Shown piece by piece: positions 7,927 to 16,783 of a stretch of DNA of 28,299 nt. Origin of the DNA: a virus. Both the position numbers and the translations under genes were made by a program. The stretch covers positions 1 through 28,299 of the IMG/VR virus record IMGVR_UViG_3300040751_004896, one strand, 5' to 3'. The notes under the pieces were generated by a model. The model saw only the letters and a list, made by a program, of their open reading frames with translations. It made no database searches and was not told where the DNA came from. Numbering within the stretch: the first letter of the stretch is position 1; every line of letters begins with the position of its first letter.

Positions 7927-9194
7927 TGGCAATTAAATCATTTAAAGAAATATTAAATAACAAGGGATATAGGATAGCCAAAAAAGATAGAGAGATTTTT
8001 GAAGAAGGAACTCTCCAATCCTTTTTTGGGTTTTCTGATTCTGATGTAATTGAATTTATTGCATATGATATAAATGATAATCAATTACCCTTACAATTAA
8101 ATCCCGCTGGAGATACTGCATTGGTTAAGTATATTCCACTTACAAGTGAGAATATTAAAAATTATTTTTTAATAGCAGAAGGAACTACTTTACAACTTGG
8201 TAATTTTCCTAAAGAATATTTTATAGATGTAAATCAAATCTTAAATGATTCGGGATATGATGCCGGTATTTTTAAAACTCAAGTAACCCTACTCAATAGA
8301 AGAGTAGGTGATTATCGTCAAAATATAAACGCAAAACTTTGGATAAAGGAAATATCTCCTTCAAGAACTGAAATCAAAGTTCTTCCACAGAGAAATAATG
8401 TTGCAGATTCTACTGATTTAAGAAAACGATTTGGTATGTTGGCCAATGATTCTGATTTCAGAGATGATGTAATACCATTTGTATTTCAATTTATTAATCA
8501 GGTAACGCCAAATGATATCGATACATTTATCAAACAAATATACACTACTAAATGGTTTAATAAATTAACTGAAGAGTTTAGTATAAGAGAGTTTGATAGA
8601 TTTGCAACACGAGTACATAAAAAATATATAGAAGCAGTAACTAATGAGTTTCAAAATAAAATTTCAAATGTAAATGATGCTAACTTTGGTAAAAAGAAGG
8701 GAGGATTGCCTTCATTGGAATTAAGTGTAGAGGCAGTTGAACAAATTTGTTTGAAAATATTAGTTGATGTTGTTGATAGGGAATTACCTAAAAGACAACT
8801 TCAAAAAACTGAAATTGATACTGAGTTAGATAGGAGTATTGATAGAACCACAGCAATATTATCATCAAGAACTTCTGATTTAGTTTTTAATGCACAAGTA
8901 CCTGCAGTAGAAGTTACGATTGAAAAGCCAACAACTATTAAAGAAGTTCAGGTAAATACAAAAATTGATGATGAGGTAAAAACTGTAATTCCTGATTTAG
9001 ATGAGGTTATAGATTTTGTAGACCCCAATCCAATTAAGACAGTTGAGATTGTTTCATCTCCAAATGTAGGTGGGGGCTCCTCGGGTGGCGGTGGAGGTTC
9101 TACGCGAGAATTTATAACTGATGTATTTGATGAAGATAATTTTGAAAATAATAGTTATGTAAATAGACCAATGAATAATATTAATAGATTATAA
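7926..9194 (+). CDS. Tail/baseplate protein with Gly-Ser linker and short C-terminal tail
   Basis: 422 residues, TAATG overlap at both ends. The N-terminal domain (about 1-150) is mixed alpha/beta (KSFKEILNNKGYRIAKKDRE, then FFGFSDSDVIEFIAYDINDN) and looks like a structural domain that recurs in marine T4-like phages. The middle (about 170-300) is helical (VIPFVFQFINQVTPNDID, then EFDRFATRVHKKYIEAVTNE). A Gly/Ser run (GGGSSGGGGGS, about 380-390) separates this from a short acidic and Asn-rich tail. It is probably a baseplate wedge component acting with its coupled neighbours. The family is not identified with confidence. Confidence 0.7.
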   Translation: MAIKSFKEILNNKGYRIAKKDREIFEEGTLQSFFGFSDSDVIEFIAYDINDNQLPLQLNPAGDTALVKYIPLTSENIKNYFLIAEGTTLQLGNFPKEYFIDVNQILNDSGYDAGIFKTQVTLLNRRVGDYRQNINAKLWIKEISPSRTEIKVLPQRNNVADSTDLRKRFGMLANDSDFRDDVIPFVFQFINQVTPNDIDTFIKQIYTTKWFNKLTEEFSIREFDRFATRVHKKYIEAVTNEFQNKISNVNDANFGKKKGGLPSLELSVEAVEQICLKILVDVVDRELPKRQLQKTEIDTELDRSIDRTTAILSSRTSDLVFNAQVPAVEVTIEKPTTIKEVQVNTKIDDEVKTVIPDLDEVIDFVDPNPIKTVEIVSSPNVGGGSSGGGGGSTREFITDVFDEDNFENNSYVNRPMNNINRL

Positions 9195-10594
9195 TGGGGT
9201 ACATAGAAAAATATTATTTAGAAAACCTAAACCAAGGTAATAGTCAAATAGACTTTGATGCGTTTGGACCCCAAGGACCAGGTGGAACTAATGTCTTAAT
9301 GAGAGATGATTCTTCGGGTGGTGGTGGAATCACTCCAAATAAAGATTTAACTCTCGATGAAGATAAAGATATTTCAACTACTTTAGGTAATAATTTAGCA
9401 ACTGCAGATGAATACACTATTAATATTACCACTAGATTTCCTAATGCAATTGAAGTTGGTGCTACTGTATATTTAAACAATATCCCACTTCCAAGTTTAA
9501 CTCCAAAAAATTATAAAGTTAAGTTATCAACTTTATTTAATAGTGGACCCCAAACTATTGAAGTAAGAAAAAGTGGATATAGTAGTAATCAAAAATATAT
9601 TTTAGAAGTTGTAGGTTCTGGTGAAAATAATATTGAAGATGTTACCTTATTAGAAGATAGTGTATCTCAAAAAATATTAGGAGTTAATAAATTAGAATTA
9701 AACATACGATATTTTGAAGATAATGTAGAAACTCCATTTGTGTTTCAACCTAAAGGTAATTTGACAACTATCCCATTTACACTTACTAAAGAACCAAAAG
9801 TTCAGGCACCAAACAATACAAATAGTGTAAGTATAACTTTATCAGGCCCCGATTCATCCGTTGAAATTCAATCGGGCGATGAGACTGATTTATTAGATTC
9901 AGGTGAAGAAACCTTCGTAGAAAATACAGGAACTAAATATCTTATTAAATCACCAAATACTACCTTATATAGAATATCAGAAATTGTTGTAACTGATATT
10001 GATGGTAATAGTGAAAGATTAACTGCAGGAAATTCCGAGTCAATTTCAATGGAACTTGTTTTAAATAGAGATTTAACTGTAACTATTTTATCACACAGAG
10101 TGGTAAAAACAAAAGTACTAAAGCCACTTATCAAATTAAAGAGTCCATCTACAAAAAAATATAATATTAACGAAAAAACTGATATACCATTGATTGTTGA
10201 AAAAAACGATGATGTTCGTGCAATATCAATGATAATTGGAAGTGAGATTTTAGAATTTGATAATCTTAAAAAAGGTAAATATGCTGGTATAAAGATACCA
10301 CATAGATTAATAGAATCAATTGGAAAATATAAAATAAAGTTATTTCCTTATTCAATATCTGAATTACAAAAGGGTCAAAAAGAGGAGAACGTAAAAGAGT
10401 TACCACCTCCACCTAAACCAATACCCAATCCAAATATAGTTAAGGAAACACCAGTTTTAATAGATACACAAAAGGAAACTGATATATCAGTACCTCCTGT
10501 TGATAAGGGTAATTATTCATTACCACCATTACCTATCCAACGAGATAACAATCGTGGTGGCGATTCGTTTGATAGGATTGGGGGAAGAAGTTAA
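9194..10594 (+). CDS. Tail protein with PEGA/Ig-like beta domains and Pro-rich C-terminus
   Basis: 466 residues, starting in a TAATG overlap. After a short N-terminus with a Gly-rich stretch (DDSSGGGGITPN), residues about 80-142 resemble a PEGA-type repeat (GATVYLNNIPLPSLTPKNYK, then QTIEVRKSGYSSNQKY). Further beta-sandwich-like segments follow (VSITLSGPDSSVEIQSGDET near 215-235; an Ig-like stretch near 310-390). The C-terminus is Pro-rich (ELPPPPKPIPNPN) and disordered, ending DRIGGRS. This looks like an elongated string of beta domains on the baseplate surface. No enzyme motif is visible. The next gene starts 10 nt later without an overlap. Confidence 0.7.
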   Translation: MGYIEKYYLENLNQGNSQIDFDAFGPQGPGGTNVLMRDDSSGGGGITPNKDLTLDEDKDISTTLGNNLATADEYTINITTRFPNAIEVGATVYLNNIPLPSLTPKNYKVKLSTLFNSGPQTIEVRKSGYSSNQKYILEVVGSGENNIEDVTLLEDSVSQKILGVNKLELNIRYFEDNVETPFVFQPKGNLTTIPFTLTKEPKVQAPNNTNSVSITLSGPDSSVEIQSGDETDLLDSGEETFVENTGTKYLIKSPNTTLYRISEIVVTDIDGNSERLTAGNSESISMELVLNRDLTVTILSHRVVKTKVLKPLIKLKSPSTKKYNINEKTDIPLIVEKNDDVRAISMIIGSEILEFDNLKKGKYAGIKIPHRLIESIGKYKIKLFPYSISELQKGQKEENVKELPPPPKPIPNPNIVKETPVLIDTQKETDISVPPVDKGNYSLPPLPIQRDNNRGGDSFDRIGGRS

Positions 10595-10604
10595 AAGATA
10601 AAAT

Positions 10605-13600
10605 ATGCCAAAGTTTAATTTTAATAGCGTATTTCAAAGATTGAGAGATAAGGTAGCTACAAATCCTAAATCTCCTATCAATCAACGCCCTAAAATTGTA
10701 AAGTACGATAACTCTACTAAGGCACAACCTTCAAAAAATGAATTAGGGTTACCGAGTATTCTTAGACCTATTGATAAACTACCACCAATATCATTATCAG
10801 ATAGACCATTACCATCGGTAAAGGAAGAGTTTGTTTCAGAGGAGTTTCTTACCAATGAAGCAAAAGATGTACAAGATTCATTTGATATTCTTGATAGTGC
10901 AGTTGATTTTACATTAGATGTAGTTGATGAGGTTTATATTGAAACACCTGATATTCGTAATATCAAATATCCTAAAGAAATTAAGGGTGGTGATTTTATT
11001 GGATTTGATGTTGATTTTGAAGTATCATTTGACACTACTAATTCTACCTCTTATGTTAATGTAGATATCGGTAGAGTTAAGGGTGCATTAAGAAAATCAC
11101 CTGATGAAAAAACACGTTTACGTGGTGAGAGTGCAAAAGGTGGTGGTAGATTTGGTAAACCAAGCGAATCGGTTAATAGATTCCTTTTAAAATTTAATGT
11201 AAAGGAAGTTATTACTAACTATCTTGATTTAGAAGGAACTGAAGATTTAGATATTATTAAGATTCCATTTAGTTTAACTCCTGTTAACGCTAATAGTAAA
11301 AAGCAAGTAAACGGAAAAACGGAATCATTTACCATAGTGTTTGATAAGGGTGATTTAGAAATTCCAAGGTCTGTTGCTGTAAATAGAATTGTTGAAGGAT
11401 TCAAATCACAATTAGATGCGAGTATTTTTTCAAATTCTAAATACCTTACTCACTTAGCACATTTCGGTGATGGTAATAATAAACTAATTAGTAATTGGAT
11501 TGGGATAAATGAAAACCCTGATGCAAAGGATGGTGATACTTCTTTAATAATAAAGTTGTATGAACCATTACCAACTAATATCCAACCAAATCAAAAACTT
11601 TGGATATCTAAATTACAATCAGAACCGATTATTGAAACTATAACTTTGAATAGTGAGGATGATGAATATTGTCCTCCACTTCAAGGTCCTAATTTTTCAT
11701 TAGAGGTAGATAACGGAATCGGATATCAGATATACGATGATTTATTAGCGAGTGGGTCAACATCATCAACTGATTTAGTTAATGAGTACACGAGCACACT
11801 TGGTATTGATACTTCTAAACTATCAATTTTATATGCAACAGGTTCTGATTATACTTTTGATAATTATGTACACTTTGGTTCTGCCGAAGAAAGAATTAAA
11901 AACTTCTGGTATAAAGTTCAATTAATCGAAAGTTATGAGGAAACACTTTCAGGATTAACAGGTGTTCAAGTAGAAGTTGCAAATCTTGAAACCGAAGATG
12001 GGGTTGTACTTCTTACTGAAGATGGTAAAACTTTAAGTATAGATGCACTTTCAATTACTCAACAAACTCAAGTACAAGCACAAAATGTTACTGATAAAAT
12101 AAACGCAGTAATTCGTGGGTTTGATGGATTTGAAAAATTCTTATATACAACTCCTGAAAATCAAGGAGGATATCCAAAGAACGGAAATGTACTTGTTGCT
12201 ACAACAAATTCAAGAGCAATTAGTTGGTATTCAACGAGTATAAATGTTGCATCAAATTACGATAAAAACAATGTAAATTACTTAGTTAATAATTTACCAG
12301 AATATATCCGAGAGAACTACGAGAATGAAGATTTTATGTTGTTCTTAGATATGATAGGGCAACACTTTGATACTATATGGTCATATATAAATGGTATTTC
12401 TAATTCAAAAAGATTAGAACATAAAATAATAAACGGAATTCCTGATACATTGGTATCTCATATGTTAGAATCAATGGGTTGGGATGGAAAACGAGCATAT
12501 GATTCTCAATTTTTATGGGAATATGCATTAGGATTAAATAAAGATGGTAGTCCAAAATATGATAGAAGTTTAAAAGATGCTAATGAAGAAATTTGGAGAA
12601 GAATTCTTAATAATTTACCATATTTACTAAAACACAAAGGTACTAAACGTTCTTTAAAAGCAATTCTTGCAACATATGGTATTCCACAATCACTTCTTAC
12701 TATTATGGAGTTTGGTGGGCCAAAAGACCCAACTAAGGGAAGTAGTACTAACTTTACATTTGAAGATAGAACTGCAGCAATAAAATTAAGTGGTTCACAA
12801 TATGTTCAAGTAGATTGGAATTCTAATACCCCACCAAACTCAGTTGAATTAAATGTTAAGTTTGAAGAACCGGGTAATTATGGATTAATATATAACATAG
12901 ATGATTCACCAATACCAAATATAAGTTGGAAACTTGAAGCAAATCAAACAACAGGTTCATTAGGTAAGATAAAACTTACTGTATCGGGAAGTTCAAATGT
13001 TAACGAATTAGAATCAAGTGAATTAAGATTATTTAATGATACTTACAAGCAAATCGCAATTACACGAGAAGTATCATCTCCATCAGCATCATTCAATCTT
13101 TATGTAAAAGAGGCAAAAGGAGACCGATTAAGAATTAATGATTCTCAAGTTTTAGAGATTGATGAAGATAGTGGATGGAGTACCTTTGCGGGTGAAGTTT
13201 TACAAGTTGGTGGTAGTGGTAGTGCTGGATTAATCGGTTCTATTGATGAATTCCGTTTATGGAGTACTCCACTTGAAGATAATGTAATAACTAATCATGC
13301 AAAAATTCCTGATGCAATTAACGGTAATAACTATACTGCATCTGCAAGTGAACTTTTATTAAGACATGATTTTGAATACCCAAAAAATAGACATACGAGT
13401 GGTGATGTTGAAATTATAAACGTTGCCATAAGTAATGAATATCTTGATATTGATGATAATATTGTTACAAGTTCTATCGCAGTAAATTTTGCTAACTTAG
13501 CATCATATCCATATAATTATGAATCATATGAACGAAGTGTAACTGCACAAGTTCCTTCAATGGGATTCACATCTGCAGATAAGATTAGATTTGAAAATCA

Positions 13601-14813
13601 AACATTAGTTGGTAACTTATCACATAAAACTCGTGCAACAACTAAGTCATTTGACCAATCTCCCGTTGATTCACCAAAATTAGGATTGTTCTTCTCACCA
13701 ACTAAGGAGTTGAATATGGATATCCTAAAATCGTTTGGTAATTTTAACATCGATAATTACATTGGTGACCCACGTGATGAGTATAATGATGAATATACTG
13801 AACTAACTATTCTAAGAGATTATTACTTTGAACGATTAGATAGAAATGTACAGGAATATATTCAATTAGTACGATATATAGATAAATCATTATTTGATGT
13901 TCTCGAGGATTTAGTTCCTGCAAGAGCAAAAGTTGCTAAAGGTTTATTAATTGAACCTCATATTCTTGAAAGAAGTAAGCAGAAATGGGAAAGGCCTACA
14001 TCTGAAAAGAAAGATTATGAAACTGAAATCAATATTGATGCTAATAATGATATTGAATTAACCTATGATACTCAACTAGCAGAAATAAATGTTGATGATG
14101 GTGTAACGTTTAACCCAACATATGATACTTATGATAGTACTATAACTGCAAATGATGATATTGTATTAGACCCAAGTTACGATACTTATGATGGTTTAAT
14201 ATCAGGTTCAGAGGATATTGTTTTAAATGGTGAATATCCAACATATATTGGTGAAGCATCCGCACCAATTGGTGAGGAATTAACAGGATTAGTAGATTTA
14301 ACTGATTTTGCTCAAGTAGGTTTTGATGATGCTGGATTTGGATTATTTGCTAGTGAATCTCATGCTAAAGTAACTACACTTGATATTCTTGGTAATATTA
14401 CTTCAAGTAGAAAGCAGATTTACGAAGTAGATAATCAATTTATTCAACAAGTGTTTACACAAACTGAAGGTTGGCCAGCAACTACAAATAACGAACAAAT
14501 AAAATACGAGTATGTTAACGTTACTAAAACTAAGACAGATGTAACTGTTATCCCGTTCGGAGGTTCCGAACCAAGTGTTAGTGGTAATATTACCAAAGTA
14601 ACTCCATTGGATGGTTATTTACCTACACATTACAAATTTGTAAAAAATCATTCATTAGGTTTTGAAAGAAGTTTTTATAAAGGTTCACAACAAACAACAA
14701 CAACAACTCCTGATGGATTATCACCGGTAGAAACTATTACAACTAATCCAAATATCTTGAAAGTTGCAGATACGGGTAGAGGAAGTGGCGAACCTATATT
14801 GGAAGTTGATTGA
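10605..14813 (+). CDS. Very large baseplate/tail protein with gpI-like core, LamG-like domain and C-terminal repeats
   Basis: 1402 residues, the largest complete gene here. Residues about 563-705 carry a P2 gpI-type core: NLPEYIRENYENEDFMLFLD, then RILNNLPYLLKHKGTKRSL (from Arg666) and ILATYGIP. In that family the KGT segment belongs to the wedge-arm core. Residues about 716-900 look like a concanavalin/LamG sandwich (KLSGSQYVQVDW; IDEFRLWSTPL at 880-890), which may bind glycans. Residues 1141-1216 are four 19-residue tandem repeats, described separately. The N-terminal 500 residues are beta-rich and unrecognised. By place (two-thirds of the way through the wedge block) and size it could correspond functionally to T4 gp7 (1032 aa), but I cannot show homology. 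Confidence 0.7.
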   Translation: MPKFNFNSVFQRLRDKVATNPKSPINQRPKIVKYDNSTKAQPSKNELGLPSILRPIDKLPPISLSDRPLPSVKEEFVSEEFLTNEAKDVQDSFDILDSAVDFTLDVVDEVYIETPDIRNIKYPKEIKGGDFIGFDVDFEVSFDTTNSTSYVNVDIGRVKGALRKSPDEKTRLRGESAKGGGRFGKPSESVNRFLLKFNVKEVITNYLDLEGTEDLDIIKIPFSLTPVNANSKKQVNGKTESFTIVFDKGDLEIPRSVAVNRIVEGFKSQLDASIFSNSKYLTHLAHFGDGNNKLISNWIGINENPDAKDGDTSLIIKLYEPLPTNIQPNQKLWISKLQSEPIIETITLNSEDDEYCPPLQGPNFSLEVDNGIGYQIYDDLLASGSTSSTDLVNEYTSTLGIDTSKLSILYATGSDYTFDNYVHFGSAEERIKNFWYKVQLIESYEETLSGLTGVQVEVANLETEDGVVLLTEDGKTLSIDALSITQQTQVQAQNVTDKINAVIRGFDGFEKFLYTTPENQGGYPKNGNVLVATTNSRAISWYSTSINVASNYDKNNVNYLVNNLPEYIRENYENEDFMLFLDMIGQHFDTIWSYINGISNSKRLEHKIINGIPDTLVSHMLESMGWDGKRAYDSQFLWEYALGLNKDGSPKYDRSLKDANEEIWRRILNNLPYLLKHKGTKRSLKAILATYGIPQSLLTIMEFGGPKDPTKGSSTNFTFEDRTAAIKLSGSQYVQVDWNSNTPPNSVELNVKFEEPGNYGLIYNIDDSPIPNISWKLEANQTTGSLGKIKLTVSGSSNVNELESSELRLFNDTYKQIAITREVSSPSASFNLYVKEAKGDRLRINDSQVLEIDEDSGWSTFAGEVLQVGGSGSAGLIGSIDEFRLWSTPLEDNVITNHAKIPDAINGNNYTASASELLLRHDFEYPKNRHTSGDVEIINVAISNEYLDIDDNIVTSSIAVNFANLASYPYNYESYERSVTAQVPSMGFTSADKIRFENQTLVGNLSHKTRATTKSFDQSPVDSPKLGLFFSPTKELNMDILKSFGNFNIDNYIGDPRDEYNDEYTELTILRDYYFERLDRNVQEYIQLVRYIDKSLFDVLEDLVPARAKVAKGLLIEPHILERSKQKWERPTSEKKDYETEINIDANNDIELTYDTQLAEINVDDGVTFNPTYDTYDSTITANDDIVLDPSYDTYDGLISGSEDIVLNGEYPTYIGEASAPIGEELTGLVDLTDFAQVGFDDAGFGLFASESHAKVTTLDILGNITSSRKQIYEVDNQFIQQVFTQTEGWPATTNNEQIKYEYVNVTKTKTDVTVIPFGGSEPSVSGNITKVTPLDGYLPTHYKFVKNHSLGFERSFYKGSQQTTTTTPDGLSPVETITTNPNILKVADTGRGSGEPILEVD
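14025..14252 (+). repeat. Four tandem 57-bp in-frame repeats (19 aa each)
   Basis: Residues 1141-1159, 1160-1178, 1179-1197 and 1198-1216 of the large tail protein align without gaps. Units 2 and 3 share the TYDTYD / SYDTYD core, and units 3 and 4 share DDIVL / EDIVL. The pattern is roughly I-x4-DDIxLxPxYDTYDG. The DNA copies have diverged, so the repeats are maintained at protein level rather than being a recent expansion. Confidence 0.8.
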
Positions 14814-14832
14814 TGAAATTAAAAAAATTAGA

Positions 14833-14840
14833 TATTTATA
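14833..14840 (+). promoter_or_regulatory. Candidate late promoter element TATTTATA
   Basis: An exact copy lies 26 nt before the ATG at 14867, overlapped by a second near-copy (TATTTATT, 14839-14846). It sits in the 53-nt gap after the large tail gene. Confidence 0.5.
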
Positions 14841-14866
14841 TTTATTAAAAAGAAAAGGAAAAACCC

Positions 14867-15490
14867 ATGGCATATTTAGATAATACATCCATTACGGTTG
14901 ATGCGATACTAACTAAGAAAGGTAGACAGAAGTTAGCATCGGGTCAATCTCTTAACATCACTAAATTCGCATTAGGTGATGATGAGGTAGATTATTCGTT
15001 ATATGAACCAGCACATCCGCTAGGTTCTGCATATTACGATTCAGCGATTACTGCAATTCCAATTTTGGAAGCAACTCCTGATGAAACGCAAGCATTAAGA
15101 TATAAGTTAGTTACTCTTAGTAAGGGTACAACTCAAATTCCGATTGTTTCTCTTGGTGTATCTACCATCGGAGTTTTTCAGGATGAAGGAGAAGTTGCTC
15201 TTTCACCAACAACTTCACCACAGGGAAATCTCAATGCAGGATATACTGCAGTGTTAGCAGACCAAAGAGCGGGAACATTAACAGTTACACAAGGAGCAAC
15301 GGCAGCAGCAACAATTCCGGTTGGATTAGGAGAAGAGGTAACAACTACTGCACAAGTAGTAGCAGGATTAACATTTAACTTTATTCCGAACTCATCTTTA
15401 ACATCTAACGTTTCTACAACTATTACAGTTTATGGAAATGAAACGGGTGGTTCAATTTCGATTCCTGTAACCGTAACATATAGAACATAA
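14867..15490 (+). CDS. Probable virion protein of a marine T4-like family
   Basis: 207 residues. The N-terminus (MAYLDNTSITVDAILTKKGR, then GDDEVDYSLYEPAHPLGSAY) matches a family I recall as common in marine T4-like phages next to tail genes: a DAxLTxxGRxxLAxG start, a KFALGDDEIDY-like stretch and then HPxGSAYYD. Its exact role is unknown. The C-terminal half (about 130-207) is a Thr/Val/Ala-rich Ig-like beta sandwich (TLTVTQGATAAATIPVGLG, then ISIPVTVTYRT). It starts a short operon with the next gene, 12 nt downstream, whose start has an SD-like AAGGATAAGAG before it. Virion location is inferred from neighbourhood. Confidence 0.7.
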   Translation: MAYLDNTSITVDAILTKKGRQKLASGQSLNITKFALGDDEVDYSLYEPAHPLGSAYYDSAITAIPILEATPDETQALRYKLVTLSKGTTQIPIVSLGVSTIGVFQDEGEVALSPTTSPQGNLNAGYTAVLADQRAGTLTVTQGATAAATIPVGLGEEVTTTAQVVAGLTFNFIPNSSLTSNVSTTITVYGNETGGSISIPVTVTYRT

Positions 15491-15502
15491 AAAGGATAAG
15501 AG

Positions 15503-16693
15503 ATGGCAATAATTAATGACTCAGCAATAGCAAATCAGATAGCAAACTTAGTAAATGGGGGAGCATTTGATGTAGCGGAATTAACATCACTCATTAACTC
15601 GGGGTTACCTGCGGGACAACAACTTCAAGTAAGTGCAGGATTGTTAGAAGGTCCTTTCAAAAGATTTGGTTCATTTGATAAAGTTGATGCAAAAACTGAA
15701 GTAGTAACAACAGGTTTATGGACAGGGGATTTGGGTTCCCTAACTTCTTTTTTTACTTCGTCTACACAAACTGCAGCATCAACAGGTGATTACTACTACA
15801 ATGTATATCAGGCAGACCCAAGTGGTGCAGATGCTGAAGTACAATTTGCAGTAGCATATGGACACGTAAATGGTAGTGGTTCAGTATCATTAACAAATGA
15901 TGATACATCTACATTACCAACTAAAGCAACATATAAACAATATGCATCTACACTTTTAAATGATGCAGATAATAACTTCCAATTTGAAAATGGAAGTGGA
16001 GTGGCTTCAGATTCAAATTCAATCTATGCTATAAACTTATCAAGAACTCGATTTAGAGAAAAGATGGACCCGGGAAACTGGTCATTAAGTTTATCAGGTT
16101 CAAACGGATTATTTACTTTCATTGATAATAGTGGTAAGAAATTTGGAGATACATTAGGAAACGCAGGTAGAGTATTTAAAGTAGTGAGTGGTTCACTTAA
16201 CTTAGGTACTGAAAACGAAGCAACTATTAACACTACAACTTCTTCAGGTGATGAGGGATTTGGTTTATTCTATCCTGATAGAGGTGTACTTGTTCTTAAC
16301 CCATCGGCAATTCAAGCAACAGTAGGTTCAGTACCTTATGGAAGTTTGGTTGGAGATGTTGGTATTACTGAAAATACTGAAAATCATAAAAGATTATTCC
16401 AAGCAATTGAATTAGGTGGTGATTTTGAAGCAAGAAGAACTGAAAATGTATCTACACAACATTTCTTTGTAAGAGCAACAAACCGAGAGTTTAATTACTC
16501 CAACAACCCAACATATACAAACACCGATGGTACATTTGTAGAAACATCATTTGAAACAGACCCAAAAACTTACATTACAACCGTAGGATTATTTAATGAT
16601 TCAAATGAAATGATTGCAGTTGCAAAAACTTCACAACCTGTACCAAAATCATTTGATAAAGAAGTATTAATAAAAGTTAAACTTTCATTCTAA
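15503..16693 (+). CDS. Probable virion structural protein, paralogous at its C-terminus to the next gene
   Basis: 396 residues. The N-terminal 50 residues are helical (MAIINDSAIANQIANLVNGG, then GLPAGQQLQVSAG). The rest is beta-rich with Ser/Thr/Gly stretches (TSSTQTAASTGDYYYNVYQ). Residues about 250-396 align with the C-terminal part of the gene at 16784: FYPDRGVLVLNPS here against FYDRGLVVLTKD there, NREFNYSNNP against ESEFNVSQNP, and TTVGLFNDSNEMIAVAKTSQ against TTIGLYDDTNNMVAVAKLPR. A strong terminator lies 32 nt after its stop. It is probably a tail or virion-surface component; the family is not named with certainty. Confidence 0.7.
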   Translation: MAIINDSAIANQIANLVNGGAFDVAELTSLINSGLPAGQQLQVSAGLLEGPFKRFGSFDKVDAKTEVVTTGLWTGDLGSLTSFFTSSTQTAASTGDYYYNVYQADPSGADAEVQFAVAYGHVNGSGSVSLTNDDTSTLPTKATYKQYASTLLNDADNNFQFENGSGVASDSNSIYAINLSRTRFREKMDPGNWSLSLSGSNGLFTFIDNSGKKFGDTLGNAGRVFKVVSGSLNLGTENEATINTTTSSGDEGFGLFYPDRGVLVLNPSAIQATVGSVPYGSLVGDVGITENTENHKRLFQAIELGGDFEARRTENVSTQHFFVRATNREFNYSNNPTYTNTDGTFVETSFETDPKTYITTVGLFNDSNEMIAVAKTSQPVPKSFDKEVLIKVKLSF

Positions 16694-16724
16694 TTAAATT
16701 TCTTTAAAATATAAATTGTAGAGA

Positions 16725-16756
16725 GACCCCACCAAACGTGGGGTTTTTCGTTTTTT
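16725..16756 (+). terminator. Strong rho-independent terminator
   Basis: A perfect 7-bp stem ACCCCAC (16726-16732) / GTGGGGT (16738-16744) with loop CAAAC, extended by a G-U pair, is followed by TTTTTCGTTTTTT. It ends the 14867-16693 transcript. Confidence 0.92.
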
Positions 16757-16758
16757 AA

Positions 16759-16766
16759 TATTTATA
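16759..16766 (+). promoter_or_regulatory. Candidate late promoter element TATTTATA
   Basis: An exact copy immediately follows the terminator's T-tract and lies 17 nt before the ATG at 16784. Because a strong terminator directly precedes it, the downstream gene needs its own promoter, which makes this the best-supported copy. Confidence 0.55.
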
Positions 16767-16783
16767 CAAAAGAATTATTTTAA

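Noticed and set aside
14812-14847. Tiny + strand frame (11 codons) starting near the stop of the large tail gene
   Set aside because: Too short, entirely A/T-rich, and it overlaps the candidate late promoter; no support as a gene.
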